Origin: Phytophthora hibernalis
Taxonomy: Eukaryota > Oomycota > Peronosporomycetes > Peronosporales > Peronosporaceae
DNA length: 64,000 nucleotides
Assembly: GCA_012656075.1 (NCBI GenBank)
Contig: JAAKBF010000024.1
Location: 186,001 to 250,000, forward strand
Direction: 5' to 3'
The notes under the pieces were generated by a model. That model was given only the letters and a program-made list of their open reading frames with translations. It made no database searches and was not told the origin of the DNA. The translations under genes and the position numbers were made by a program. Below, in pieces: positions 54,560 through 64,000 of the stretch; the first letter of the stretch is position 1, and the number at the start of each line of letters is the position of its first letter.

Positions 54560-55160
54560 TTATCTAGGATGACGGTTTCTGGGTGCTCGGAAAACAAGTG
54601 ATGAAATTGCTCGCTCCTATCATCAAACAGATCAGGCTATTAGAGACGAACGGCTGCTCTGTTGGAATGGTGTATTAGCCTTTCGTGGATCTGTTGAAGA
54701 AACCGGTGTATTGCAATTCCCCTTCTTGGCTGACACGACCAGCGAGATTATCAAGCTTATCGATGAACGTTGGAAGTTTCTTCACACCGATGCGATGGGG
54801 ATAGCGTTTATGCTTGATCCAACAAAAGATCCAGACAGCTTCGTGGATAACGACCTAGAACAATCGTGTAACCACATTCGAGAAGTTGCAGCTCGACTCA
54901 ACTACAGCGAAGAAGAACAGCAGATTGCTTTCCGCGAAGTGAGTGCTTTTGTAAACACAAAATGGGATCGGAAACAGGATGGGAGATCGAACAATGGCTA
55001 CTGTACGACTGTTAGGGCTGCAAATTTGAATTCCCTGCACGAAGCGATAGCTCTACGCGAAACTTTCGGAATTGTATCCTTAATGGATCTGTTATCTGAT
55101 GTGGGTATCTACCGAAATCTCGTGATTGTGGTGATAAATATTAGCATACACAGTTATTAA
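54560..55160 (+). pseudogene. hAT-family transposase fragment
   Basis: The frame from about 54711 reads FLADTTSEIIKLIDERWKFL, then GIAFMLDPTKDPDSF, the typical central hAT block in which a long helix ends in 'R......a..LDP'. An upstream piece in another frame (SYHQTDQAIRDERLLCWNG) fits the preceding helix. The C-terminal dimerisation region is missing. It directly abuts the truncated Copia fragment, suggesting that one broke the other. Confidence 0.5.
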
Positions 55161-55164
55161 ATTT

Positions 55165-57900
55165 TTACAGAGTTGTCAGTAGTACGTCTATGATGTGTCC
55201 TTGTCTCTGGACTTTATTTAACAACGTCACAATCAAATTGTGATTTCCTATAACCCTATTTTTATTAAAAGGGACATCCGTCGTGATGTGTTTCTGTCTT
55301 GCATCGATACTAAGTTCTACTATGTCGCAATCTTTTAACTCACTAGTGAGCTGAAAGACTGGAATTGGTAGCACTTAGGCAGAGGAAGTCTTGGTTTTGT
55401 GTGTCGAGGTGCTCGACATCACGTCTTGAAAGCACTCGAGTAGTTGTGGTTAAGGTGCCCGAGAAAGTACTCAAGCTCACCAGACACGTTAGCCCACGTC
55501 TGCTTGGCCAGAGCAGCAAATCGACTTTATTCCTTTTCCGTAGATTTATGAATGAGCTCGCACGCTCACCCTCTACTCTGGCTCATACCTACTCGCAGCT
55601 ACATGGGTTCACTACTTGCCTGGTTAATGTCCTTTGCCATGTTGAAGTTGATGCAGGAGCCGTTGATACTGCTCAAGTACGGCTTGATCCTGCTGCAGCA
55701 CTTAATTGCAGCGATTCATCACTCGTACTCAATAGATCACGAGCCTCTGTAGATATCTCGTGACAGGTGCTCCCTCTACTATCTAATAACCCTGTTATAT
55801 TTAATAGGAAGTGCGTCCACGGGTGGTATTAGGTTGGCTAGTGTTCTCTGTATACCTAACTCAAAAGACCGATTTGTTTTAAATTCGGTAGATTAAACGA
55901 CAAAACACCGAATCGTCCTCCTTAATTCGGTGATAGCGGCGCGACACTAATATTTTTAATGGGAGGCGCTGCCATTGCCCCATAAGCTAAATATACCGAG
56001 CCTTCCGGGTAAACGCGCATTATCTGCAGAGCAGCTGCAATTCATTTATGCGCTGTCTATATTGAATCACGTCCTTTCACGTCACGTCGATCTTAGCATA
56101 CTTACTTATAGAACGTGCAAAAGTACAGCAAAGAAAATTTTAGGTTATCTGAACTCGGTTTTTACGATTTTTTCTTTTTAAAGTATTTTATCCTGTGGCG
56201 AGTAGGTACTATCTCAGCCTCCGCATCAGCTCTAGTTTTTATCGATCCTTGATTTTGAAGTGAGATATATTATTGTCATTTAGGATATCCTAACACCACC
56301 TAATGCCCGTACCCGATTGATGCCCGTACTGCACCTACCGACCTGTCGATCTACTTCATTTCGCGAGTAGTTCTGGTTAGGGATGGTCGGGCGCGGTATC
56401 GAAAGGTCAAGTACTGGGACATAGACGACGACGACGAGTCGGACAGCTACACTAAAGAAAATAAATGCAAACGTCGTTTTTGTTGACTTGTTAAGAACCA
56501 GGTAGATTCACGACTGACTGAAAACTAGGACGGCCAGCACTACGGTTGCTGCCGTACTTACCATTCTTGCAGGTTTTCACTTCTTTCGTTGACACGCCAG
56601 CTTCCTTCAACCTCTTCGGGCTTCCACGACACTCTTCCGGTCTGCCGTACTTCTTCACATACACGTATACTCCGTACACTGCGAACGCCTTCCACCCGAG
56701 ACATCACGCCGCGCATAGGATCCACCAGAAGTCATCACAGGACGAGCCACTCGGGACCGGCCAGTCATCGTTCCGTGGGTCCAGATTGGGGTCGGGCCGG
56801 CCATTCCAGGATGGCTACATCATCCAGCCGGTCTGATTCGAGTTGGGTCGACGTGATCGCGCACGCCCGCCGCGCTCATCGTCATCTTGTTGTTCTTATA
56901 GTATTTGATTAGCAAGCGAGGCGTCAGTCAGAGGTCGGTTCGACCCACCGCCGAGACGGTTGCCACCGAGTTCAACATGGCCACTCGGGGCATCCTCCCC
57001 GACCAAGCTTCGACGTCCATTCCAAAAAGTCGTACGCAGTCACGATCGAGAACACCACCGCGTACACAACCAGCGAAACAATCGTCCTAAGTCAGTGTAG
57101 GAAACACCAAGAACGGCCAACCGTGCGTCGGCCCGCCAGTCGCAATCCTTGTACGTATTTCACCGTTGTTGTCCAGCTCATTTCCAGCACATCCAGTAGG
57201 GAGACGCACCAGTACGATTCGAACGCGTCTAGCCAGTTGTGCAGTAAGCGTCCGAGTCCGTGCGCGTACTCCTTTCTTGCCTCCGGTACCACCATGGGAG
57301 TAGCCCATATAGCTTCGTAGATGGACCACCACCTGTCGCCGCGACTCTTGCTCTTCAGCACAATGCCGTTGATGAAGCGACGATAGCACCGCACGCAGAT
57401 TTTTAGCAGACCCGTCCATTTGTAGAGCAAAAAAGCCGCACGGTCACCCCGCGCACCGGTTGTATAATGGCCGAAACCACAACGCCGCACGCGACCTACA
57501 TCATCTCTCGCCAGTACACCGTCGCCAGTAGGTAGATTGCCGTCCCCGTGAAGTCCACCGCCGAGATGCTCCACCGCAGCGCCGCTTCCACGAGCTCCAT
57601 TGTCTTGGTAGTAAATCCTGAACTGCCAAGCTTTGGACTTGCCGATCTCTCTGGCCATATCCCGCATCGCACAGCTTTCTGGCCACGAATCATGAGCCCG
57701 GCCTGGTCGAGACCACATTTCAGAAGACTTATTTTCTCGCAATTCTGGAGACAGAGACGGAGGCTACCGTGTCGTCTTGTCGCAAAGAAACGTTTTGAGT
57801 GAAGTTGACCCAACCGTTCATGGTTCGGGTCGGCATCACTCAGTGAATTTCAATCCAGCGCCAGTTGAAAGAGGCAACTGCTGATTCAGCTCACGCTTCA
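55165..57900. other. No gene recognised; several motif-free frames
   Basis: Open frames at 55365-55763, 56546-56912, 56905-57090 and, on the minus strand, 57092-57813 show no signature I recognise. The minus-strand text (about 57450-57180, for example NWLDAFESYWCVSLLDVLEM) looks somewhat coding. The plus frames are Arg/Ser/Thr-rich, as expected of mirrors or gag-like linkers. I leave this stretch unassigned. Confidence 0.35.
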
Positions 57901-57943
57901 ATTTTCACACCATGGACGACGCGATCCAGCAACCCACTTCACC

Positions 57944-59374
57944 ATGGCCAAAACAACTACGAAAGAGGCTCCAGCCCCCAGTTCGATCGCGGACCGTCTT
58001 CTCGCGCTCCAAGCGGATGACACCGACGGAGTGAACGCCCTCCATGCCCAAGTCAACTTTTGGGCGCGCATGCGACCACTGCTCGACGTAAATGGCGAGT
58101 ATACGGGTCTTGACGCCCTGGATGACCTCGCGCTCGCAGTCCTTACTGACGATGCCGTCCCTACCGTTATGACGCACTCGGCGATTTTGCTGTCACCCTG
58201 GACCAGATGCCGCCTGGACAAGCAGCATTTTTGCGCAGGCCACGCCAGCGTCACCACAAAAACGCCCCGCCACTCGCAGCAAGTTGAAGGGAAAGGCCAA
58301 CGCCCCGCCCACCAAAAGCAAAAACAGGAAAGCCATGCAATGGCCCAGTCGTACCAGCTTGACTTCCCGGCGGACACCCCGGACGATACAAAAACATCGC
58401 CGAATCACTCGCGAAGGCGAAGGCCAGCGGCAAGGCTCCATTCTGCTTGGCCTATCCGTGGGCGAACCAGCGGGCTTGGTATGTTCCATCCGAGTTCCGA
58501 CACCTGCACCTGGCGCACTGGCGTTTCTTCGTGATGCATCGGCCGTACATCTTCTTTGACGCACTATATCCGCTGACTTTTAACTCCGCACGCCGTAAGC
58601 TGAAAGTGAACGCTATCAAGGCACGATCCAAATTCTCGAGCACAAACATCGTCATGTTTGGTTACTGCGGATTCCTGGAGAGGTTTTAGAACCATTCTCA
58701 CGACACTCTGGTGTGGCAAGGCCGCGAGGCACTCGGCCACGGTCAAGACGAAGCAATCAGCTGCTATTAGCCCTGTGACCGAAGATCTTGTCTCTCTCCA
58801 CCGTCACGATTCGTCATGGTACGCCCAGGTCGTAGCGCGACGTCTCAACCCCTCCAATTTCACGAAAGAGGGTACGGGTCCATTCCTGAACTCCTGGAGC
58901 AGACACAGGCCCTCGACCGTACTCGGCAGCCACACTTACGGCTCACGACGGATGCACTGGTACGGATCGCGTACGACATTTCGTCCGGTCCACCGTCTAA
59001 TCCAGCCTGGGTTGGCAACAAATCGAACGGTGTATGGAGGCAACTCCTGTTCAACCGGGACTTGCCAAAAGCACACCAAGCAGGTCACGCAACTCTCCGA
59101 CCCGAAGTACCAGCGACCGGACACAGAGAAACCGTTCAAATCCACGGAAGTCATAGAAGATGACTCCGACTTTGAGGGCGACGGCGAGTACACAGTACTG
59201 GTCCCGTGCCACCCAGTCATTGGCGGCTATGCTGCCTTCTCCAGCGATGACGAAGACATGGCGGTGGACGAATCTGGAGGTCCACACCAAGCGATTAAGC
59301 TACCAAAGATCACCGACGACGACAAAGAGGAAGAAGAAGAACCGTGCGTTTCTGAAGAAGAGGAAGGATCCGGC
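57944..59374 (+). pseudogene. Unidentified coding remnant, possibly retroelement gag
   Basis: Coding-like text runs over several frames. It opens MAKTTTKEAPAPSSIADRLL with an acidic helical stretch (VNGEYTGLDALDDLALAVL), then YVPSEFRHLHLAHWRFFVMHRPYI-like text at about 58486, VRIAYDISSGPP at about 58965, and a strongly acidic end (DDDKEEEEEPCVSEEEE, about 59314-59370). It stops at the junction with duplicated LINE sequence at 59375. The Gypsy integrase end lies on the other side of that block, so it could be the 5' part of the same Gypsy element, but no motif proves this. Confidence 0.3.
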
Positions 59375-59460
59375 GACAATATCATCCCTACGACCCCTGA
59401 TTCTCAGAGGAATACACAATCAGAGGATCGAAGACCGGACAGGACGACAGGTGGCCAGGA

Positions 59461-60110
59461 CTTGCCGATCCAATTAGGTCAATGGCTTCAACGTTTTCAG
59501 GGCCAGGAGGTAACAGTAGCAACAAACGGGCAGTGCGCCTTCTTAGCAATGCTGGCCACTAACATCAACCATCGCGCGGCTGAAATGACTATCTCGGCCG
59601 AAGTAATTAAAGAAGCTACGGAGCTAAAGTGGTTCGTGTATACATTAATGATGGCAAACCTCCCCAATGATGTGTAAGTGGACCTAGTCAACCCGATTCA
59701 GAAATGTGCCAAACTATATTCTCACCAGGCCACGTAGCCGGCTAAACTGCGGCACTATATGCGCACTACGATCAGGCCAGACAGCGCTCGGCGGGAGTGA
59801 CAGTCCCGGCCACATTTTGGGCCGCTCCACACGAACTGCGTGCGATGGAGCAGTACCTCAGAGGGCCGATCATTGTGTTTGACGCGAACGAGACGGGGGT
59901 GCACTTGTGCAACGGTTCTTTTACGGAACGCACCGACTCGCAGATGGCACTGATCACGAAAGCGGGTACAGTGAAGTGATTAAGGACAGATGTGCGACGG
60001 AGCATCTCCGAAGCTGCTGGCGTCTTGATGTACTGCGAACGTTCCTCGTGCTGATGCATGACAAACGACACTTCTATGGGGTGAGCCATGATGAACTTTC
60101 CTGAGGTGGA
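59461..60110 (+). pseudogene. OTU-like domain, second copy
   Basis: The same text and same internal frame breaks as 23110-23770 (TNGQCAFLAMLATN to FYGVSHDE). Here the upstream frame happens to be joined in phase to the acidic unidentified region, giving an open chimeric frame 58658-59677. Confidence 0.55.
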
Positions 60111-61112
60111 GGGCGGAGGGAGATCCAGAGTATACGACGAACATTGCAGCCAATTTGGAGTGGAAAGCATGGGTGAATGACCTCACTGAACACGAGAAGA
60201 ATATTGATCTCCTCACTGTTAATCAAATGGCGGATCGCGATGATGTGAATTCGATCATGATCAAGGGATGTGAAATGAGCGACAGATTGAATCTGTTACA
60301 CACGAGACTTGGACTACCCAGGTAAAACAAACAGAGAATTGAAGCAGACTGGGATGACATTCTCGAGAAGGAAGAACAACTCATCCACGCGGAATATGGG
60401 CTGGACGAATACGCAGCGTCATCACAGTCGGAGCGAGAGACGGAGCCGGGCAACAACACACCACCCAAAGATACGCTCGCGCTGCGAGTGGGGACATAGT
60501 GACGATATCGTACTTCCGAATTCTGCGGGACGGCCCGGATGCCCCAATAAACGCGGTAGACACGCCACTGGCGACACTTCTCCAGACTGCCAACCATGAA
60601 GCTTTTCCAAGATTCCTGACACAAAATGGCGCTGCGCGATGAAGGAATTTATCCCGTGACTGCTCACACGGACAGACGCACTGCGTGGCCTCTTCGCGTG
60701 TCTACCATATCTTGAATATGAGGTGAAAACCTGGAACTTGAATATGAGGTGAAAACCTGGAAGCTTGACGATTTGGAGCAATGGGGGTTACAGAGGTATT
60801 TGAGGAGCAAGTTGGGGCGTTCCAGCGAATTCAACTGGCTCCCAACACATCAGCCGCCGCGAAGGAATTTTGTACAATCTGGTTACGTGCATGTACGGAT
60901 GACCGCATTCATAGAGAATCTGCTCACGCATTAGCTCGCGCTCCGGAGAGGTGGAAGCGACTTCCACAATGGGTGCCCCTCGGCTACGGCAGAGCGCAAC
61001 CTCATCATTTGACAGAGATTGAATGGCGATTACTTCACGTATTGCCTTACACGATAATTGGCTGGAAAGACACGCATATGCATATGGATAGCCCCCTGGA
61101 GGGGCGGAGCTA

Positions 61113-61970
61113 CCGCAAAAGTCTGATAGATCTGGCACTCTAAAAGATTTGGCAGGGGGTCAATCACCTAAATCAAGAACTGGCCAATGAGCGCGTACTT
61201 CAACTTAATTCCACCGTGTTGTGGAACGAGGTGGTCCATATATATAAATGTGTTACATAATAATGTGTCTACACAACTACTTCCGTGGACGAGCTGAAGA
61301 AGAGCTTGGTGTGGGCCCAAAAGGAATGAACGGACCGGCGTTCAGGAATGAGTTCTTGATTGTTTTTGGAGTGATAGCTCGAAAAGCATGCATTGAGCGT
61401 TGAAACATGTCGTGGCGGCGTTCGTGAGCTCTACGAGGCGGCGGCAGCATGCGGTCATCCGCGCACGCAAGCAGTGCTGCTGTGCAGCGATAAGTGCCCT
61501 TACCACCACCATTCGCTGGTACCCTCGTCACCCCAACGAAATCCACAGCTGTCTTGGCACCTACGTCGACGTAGATAGCGGTTTGATCCATGTTGTAGAG
61601 CACGTACGGCGGCGGGGACGAAGTAGCAGCGTCCAGGAAGTCAGTCAGTAGCGACGCACACTGTTCGATAATGCAGTCGATAGACACGGGTGTCTCTTCT
61701 CGGCGCTCGTCCTTGGTCCAGCCGCAGAGCTCGTCCTCATCGCACGCCGATGACGAAACCCGACCGCTTCCACCGACTGCGGTGCTTCGGCATTTTACCG
61801 ATATGAATGGTGCCAGCATGCCAGCCTAAATGCCCCACCTAGTTTTGACATAAACACTACCTACATACGTAATATTATTGGCCAATCAGAAACAACCGCA
61901 AACTTCCGAAAGAATTGGCACCCGGCAAAAGTGATTTAGATTAGTGTGCCAGATCTATCAGACTTTGCGG
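61113..61970 (-). mobile_element. Pogo-like TIR element, second copy
   Basis: Same 26-bp left TIR (from 61113). The right TIR has lost one T (GACTTTGCGG instead of GACTTTTGCGG). The partial DDE frame at 61277-61819 (minus) is identical in translation to 24927-25469. Confidence 0.85.
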
Positions 61971-62301
61971 CACATGGTATGATCAATTCCCTTTCCTGAG
62001 AGCGCTTTGTCACTAGGTCGTCGACTATGCTGACTGGAGTGGTACTACACTGGTGCCTACGGGACAGTCATGGAAGGACAAGACGGAAGAATATAATCCG
62101 TCGTCCTCCACGATCACACATAATTAAGTGCACCGCGATGCCCGCACCGCCTGTAGATGAACGGCAACATCTGCAGGCTGCATTCCCGAATAGGGAACAT
62201 GAGACGCCACAGACACGAGAAGAGAGGGAGGGGCAACACCTGCGCACAGGTCGCTGTCAAGTAAGCCCCACATACGACGAGAAGGGAGAGCAGCGAGCCA
62301 C

Positions 62302-62860
62302 GGACTCGCCGAGCCAAAAAGTATCTGTTTAAGGTCGGAGACCAATTCCGGCTGTTCATGGAGCGAGTCAAACCAGGACTGAAGAATAAACTAGCCCATC
62401 GGGTTGCACGGTCCGTTTTGGATCAAGCGGAAGATCGAGAAGTTCGCCTACGAGCTGGACTTACCAGACAAGAGCGGCTACCGGTTCATATTCAGTAGTC
62501 CATGTGTCCAGGCTGAAGAAAGTGAACGAACTCGGCGAAAGGTCTCAGTCTTCGCTAGTCGAGGGACTCAACGAAACCGATCGATTGGACTTCGACGAGG
62601 AACTGCGGCCAGAAAACAGTTGGGAACCCGACAAGCGGACCGGGCGATATGGAGTCGAAGCCATCATTAAGGACAAAATGCCACTTTCGACGAGTACGAA
62701 CTGAACCCAGCGCCGGTTCCTTGTAAAATGGGTAGGCTATGACGAACCCAGCTGGGAACGACTGTCGACTTTATCGTGCGGAGGACTTCTCTTCGAATAC
62801 CTTCGACAAACGAAACCTACAAACCGTCTGCAAATGGTGCAAGTTGCAGATGAGTGTTAA
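62302..62860 (+). pseudogene. Ty3/Gypsy integrase C-terminus with chromodomain
   Basis: After the duplicated block the text reads AKKYLFKVGDQFRLFMERVK, a GPFWIKRKIEKFAYELDLPD strand pair, VVHVSRLKKVN, then EELRPENSWEPDKRTGRYGV. A chromodomain follows with RFLVKWVGYDEPSWERLSTL (about 62716-62775). It ends CGGLLFEYLRQTK and stops at 62858. This is the usual integrase tail of oomycete chromoviral Gypsy elements. The 'RYGVEAIIKDK' start and 'LVKW.GY....W' core mark the chromodomain, which tethers integration to chromatin marks. Three frameshifts interrupt it, and upstream pol is absent. Confidence 0.8.
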
Positions 62861-62864
62861 AGCT

Positions 62865-64000
62865 ATTGCATATGACAAATTACCACCGACCTGTGAAGAC
62901 AAGCAGACAGGTCGAGTGAGCGGAAGCTAATGCGTCAACTTATATTTTTGATATTACGAAATGGATGAGGACGGACTACATGAAGAAAGAGAAATAACTA
63001 CCAAGACTCATCGAAAAATTGTAACTGGGCGAACTGGGAGTCTCAGCGAAGCGACTACTTCGATCTAGAACATTTGCTCGAAAATGTGAAGGCCGATACG
63101 ATAAGCCGGAGGCTGATCACTCTCGTCACAAGCAGGGGGCGCTGGCTCGCTGGAATCGTCGTCCTCCCGCAGAGTTCTCTCAACGTCGCCGACGGAGAAG
63201 TCCCCAGAGGCAAACACTAGAAACGCTGGGTTGCGCGGACGGAAGCACGTGTTGTATGGGTGTAACTCGGGACGCGTCACCCACAAAACTCACCTGGGCT
63301 CTTAAACATCTATATCCTTGAGCACGGCGAACGAATCCGAACGCAACGGGAACATTGGCTGGTTAATCAGCGAGTACGTGGGAACCCTAGGCTAAAAAGA
63401 GCTGGGGATCGCGACTCGGAGAAGGACCTCGATTTGAGCGAAAACTGACCGCAGCCCGAAGCGCTCCCTCGTAATATTTCATGACGATCCGCAAACAGAT
63501 CGCCCCGCTTACGCTCAAGGGTGTACACCGCCCATTACTCGTGAATGACAGACAACTCCGACGCGGGCGAGCTTGGGTTCAAATCTGGGTGTAAACCCAA
63601 CAAGACACTTGAATCCACGATCCAGTGATTCCTCTGTCCCGAGTCAAAACGGTGGCAACCGTCTCGGGATCCGGCCTGCTGGTTTTGCAGAGCGATTGCT
63701 GCTCAACTTCGTGCCGAGCAGCAACGGGAGGATGAGCTGGCTGTCCTGTCGCAGCTACGGAGGGATGATCGCCCGGTGGCGCAACTCTAGCTTTTGGCTC
63801 AGTTTGGTGGAACCAGGGCCCCCATATTTCAAATGGCGGCAAGCGGCGTGGAAGAGCGATGAGCAACAACGTTGTGGCGCTGCAAAGACGGAAGGCATGG
63901 CTGTGAAGGAGGACCAGGACAAGGACAAAGACGACGCAGGAAGGGTGTCGCGGTGGCACGGCAGGATGGCAACGGATCGGTAAGTCAGGAAGTAGGGGCG
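62865..64000. other. No gene firmly recognised; possible gag-like frame
   Basis: At about 63640-63780 one plus frame reads DPACWFCRAIAAQLRAEQQRED then ELAVLSQLRRDD, a charged helical text of the kind seen in retroelement gag proteins. It is the only suggestive stretch. The rest shows no motif, and the window ends here. Confidence 0.25.

Larger units (their letters stand above)
59375..62301 (+). repeat. Segmental duplication, copy B (2,927 bp)
   Basis: Near-identical to 23024-25953, including the OTU-like LINE region, the 26-bp tandem pair and the whole pogo-like TIR element (61113-61970). The left joint is CGGCGACAATATC and the right joint GAGCCAC then GGACTCG. The LINE's APE, RT and 3' end are not included, so this is not an ordinary 5'-truncated LINE copy. 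Confidence 0.95.

Noticed and set aside
57092..57813. Long minus-strand frame (about 216 codons) as a gene
   Set aside because: No recognised motif and very Gly/Arg-rich at the start. The plus strand is also partly open, so it is at best an unassigned candidate.

Overview
The window reads as nuclear DNA of an oomycete, most likely of the Phytophthora/downy-mildew lineage (Peronosporaceae). The evidence is three RxLR-type secreted effector genes or remnants (signal peptide, RxLR or RRLK, then EER; one with LWY repeats), an oomycete-style bZIP factor, an oomycete-type secreted S33 protease, a few very short GT-AG introns, and a dense load of eukaryotic transposons. I see no bacterial operons, CRISPR array, rRNA or convincing tRNA. 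I cannot name the species.

Layout. 1-6.4 kb: mostly non-coding, with short tandem repeats and old repeat scraps. 6.4-9.5 kb: a decayed Mutator-like element (MULE-1) with long TIRs built of CCACCA-type motifs. 9.8-17.8 kb: a 76-bp tandem duplication, an RxLR effector on the minus strand, a MITE, a bZIP gene, a Myb/SANT-like remnant and an unidentified gene. 17.8-20 kb: DNA-transposon remnants, including a plant-type mariner. 20.5-32.3 kb: an RxLR effector gene split by an ~11.3-kb LINE, which itself carries a pogo-like TIR element and a piggyBac-like element. 32.4-41 kb: a Ty1/Copia element next to a second MULE (MULE-2), rearranged by a clean 2,255-bp inversion. 41.7-45.4 kb: ankyrin remnant, minisatellite, Cys-rich zinc-finger fragment and the S33 protease. 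46-50 kb: tandem repeats and a pogo-like transposase gene. 50.6-51.8 kb: an RxLR-LWY effector. 52.7-55.2 kb: a Copia fragment and a hAT fragment. 56-64 kb: unidentified coding remnants, an almost identical second copy of 2.93 kb of the LINE (with its nested TIR element), and the chromodomain end of a Ty3/Gypsy polyprotein.

The insertions can be ordered. The effector gene was split by the LINE just after its EER motif. The pogo-like and piggyBac-like elements entered LINE sequence. A block holding LINE plus the pogo-like element, but not the piggyBac-like element, was then copied 36 kb away into Gypsy-like sequence. Separately, the Copia element inserted 3' of the effector remnant, and a later inversion cut its 3' LTR and the MULE-2 transposase. 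Both breakpoints and several target-site duplications resolve to the base.

Almost every coding region is broken by single-base shifts, several of them at homopolymer runs. These are either real decay or residual long-read error. This matters most for the bZIP, S33 and two effector genes, each of which is one or a few indels from a readable frame.
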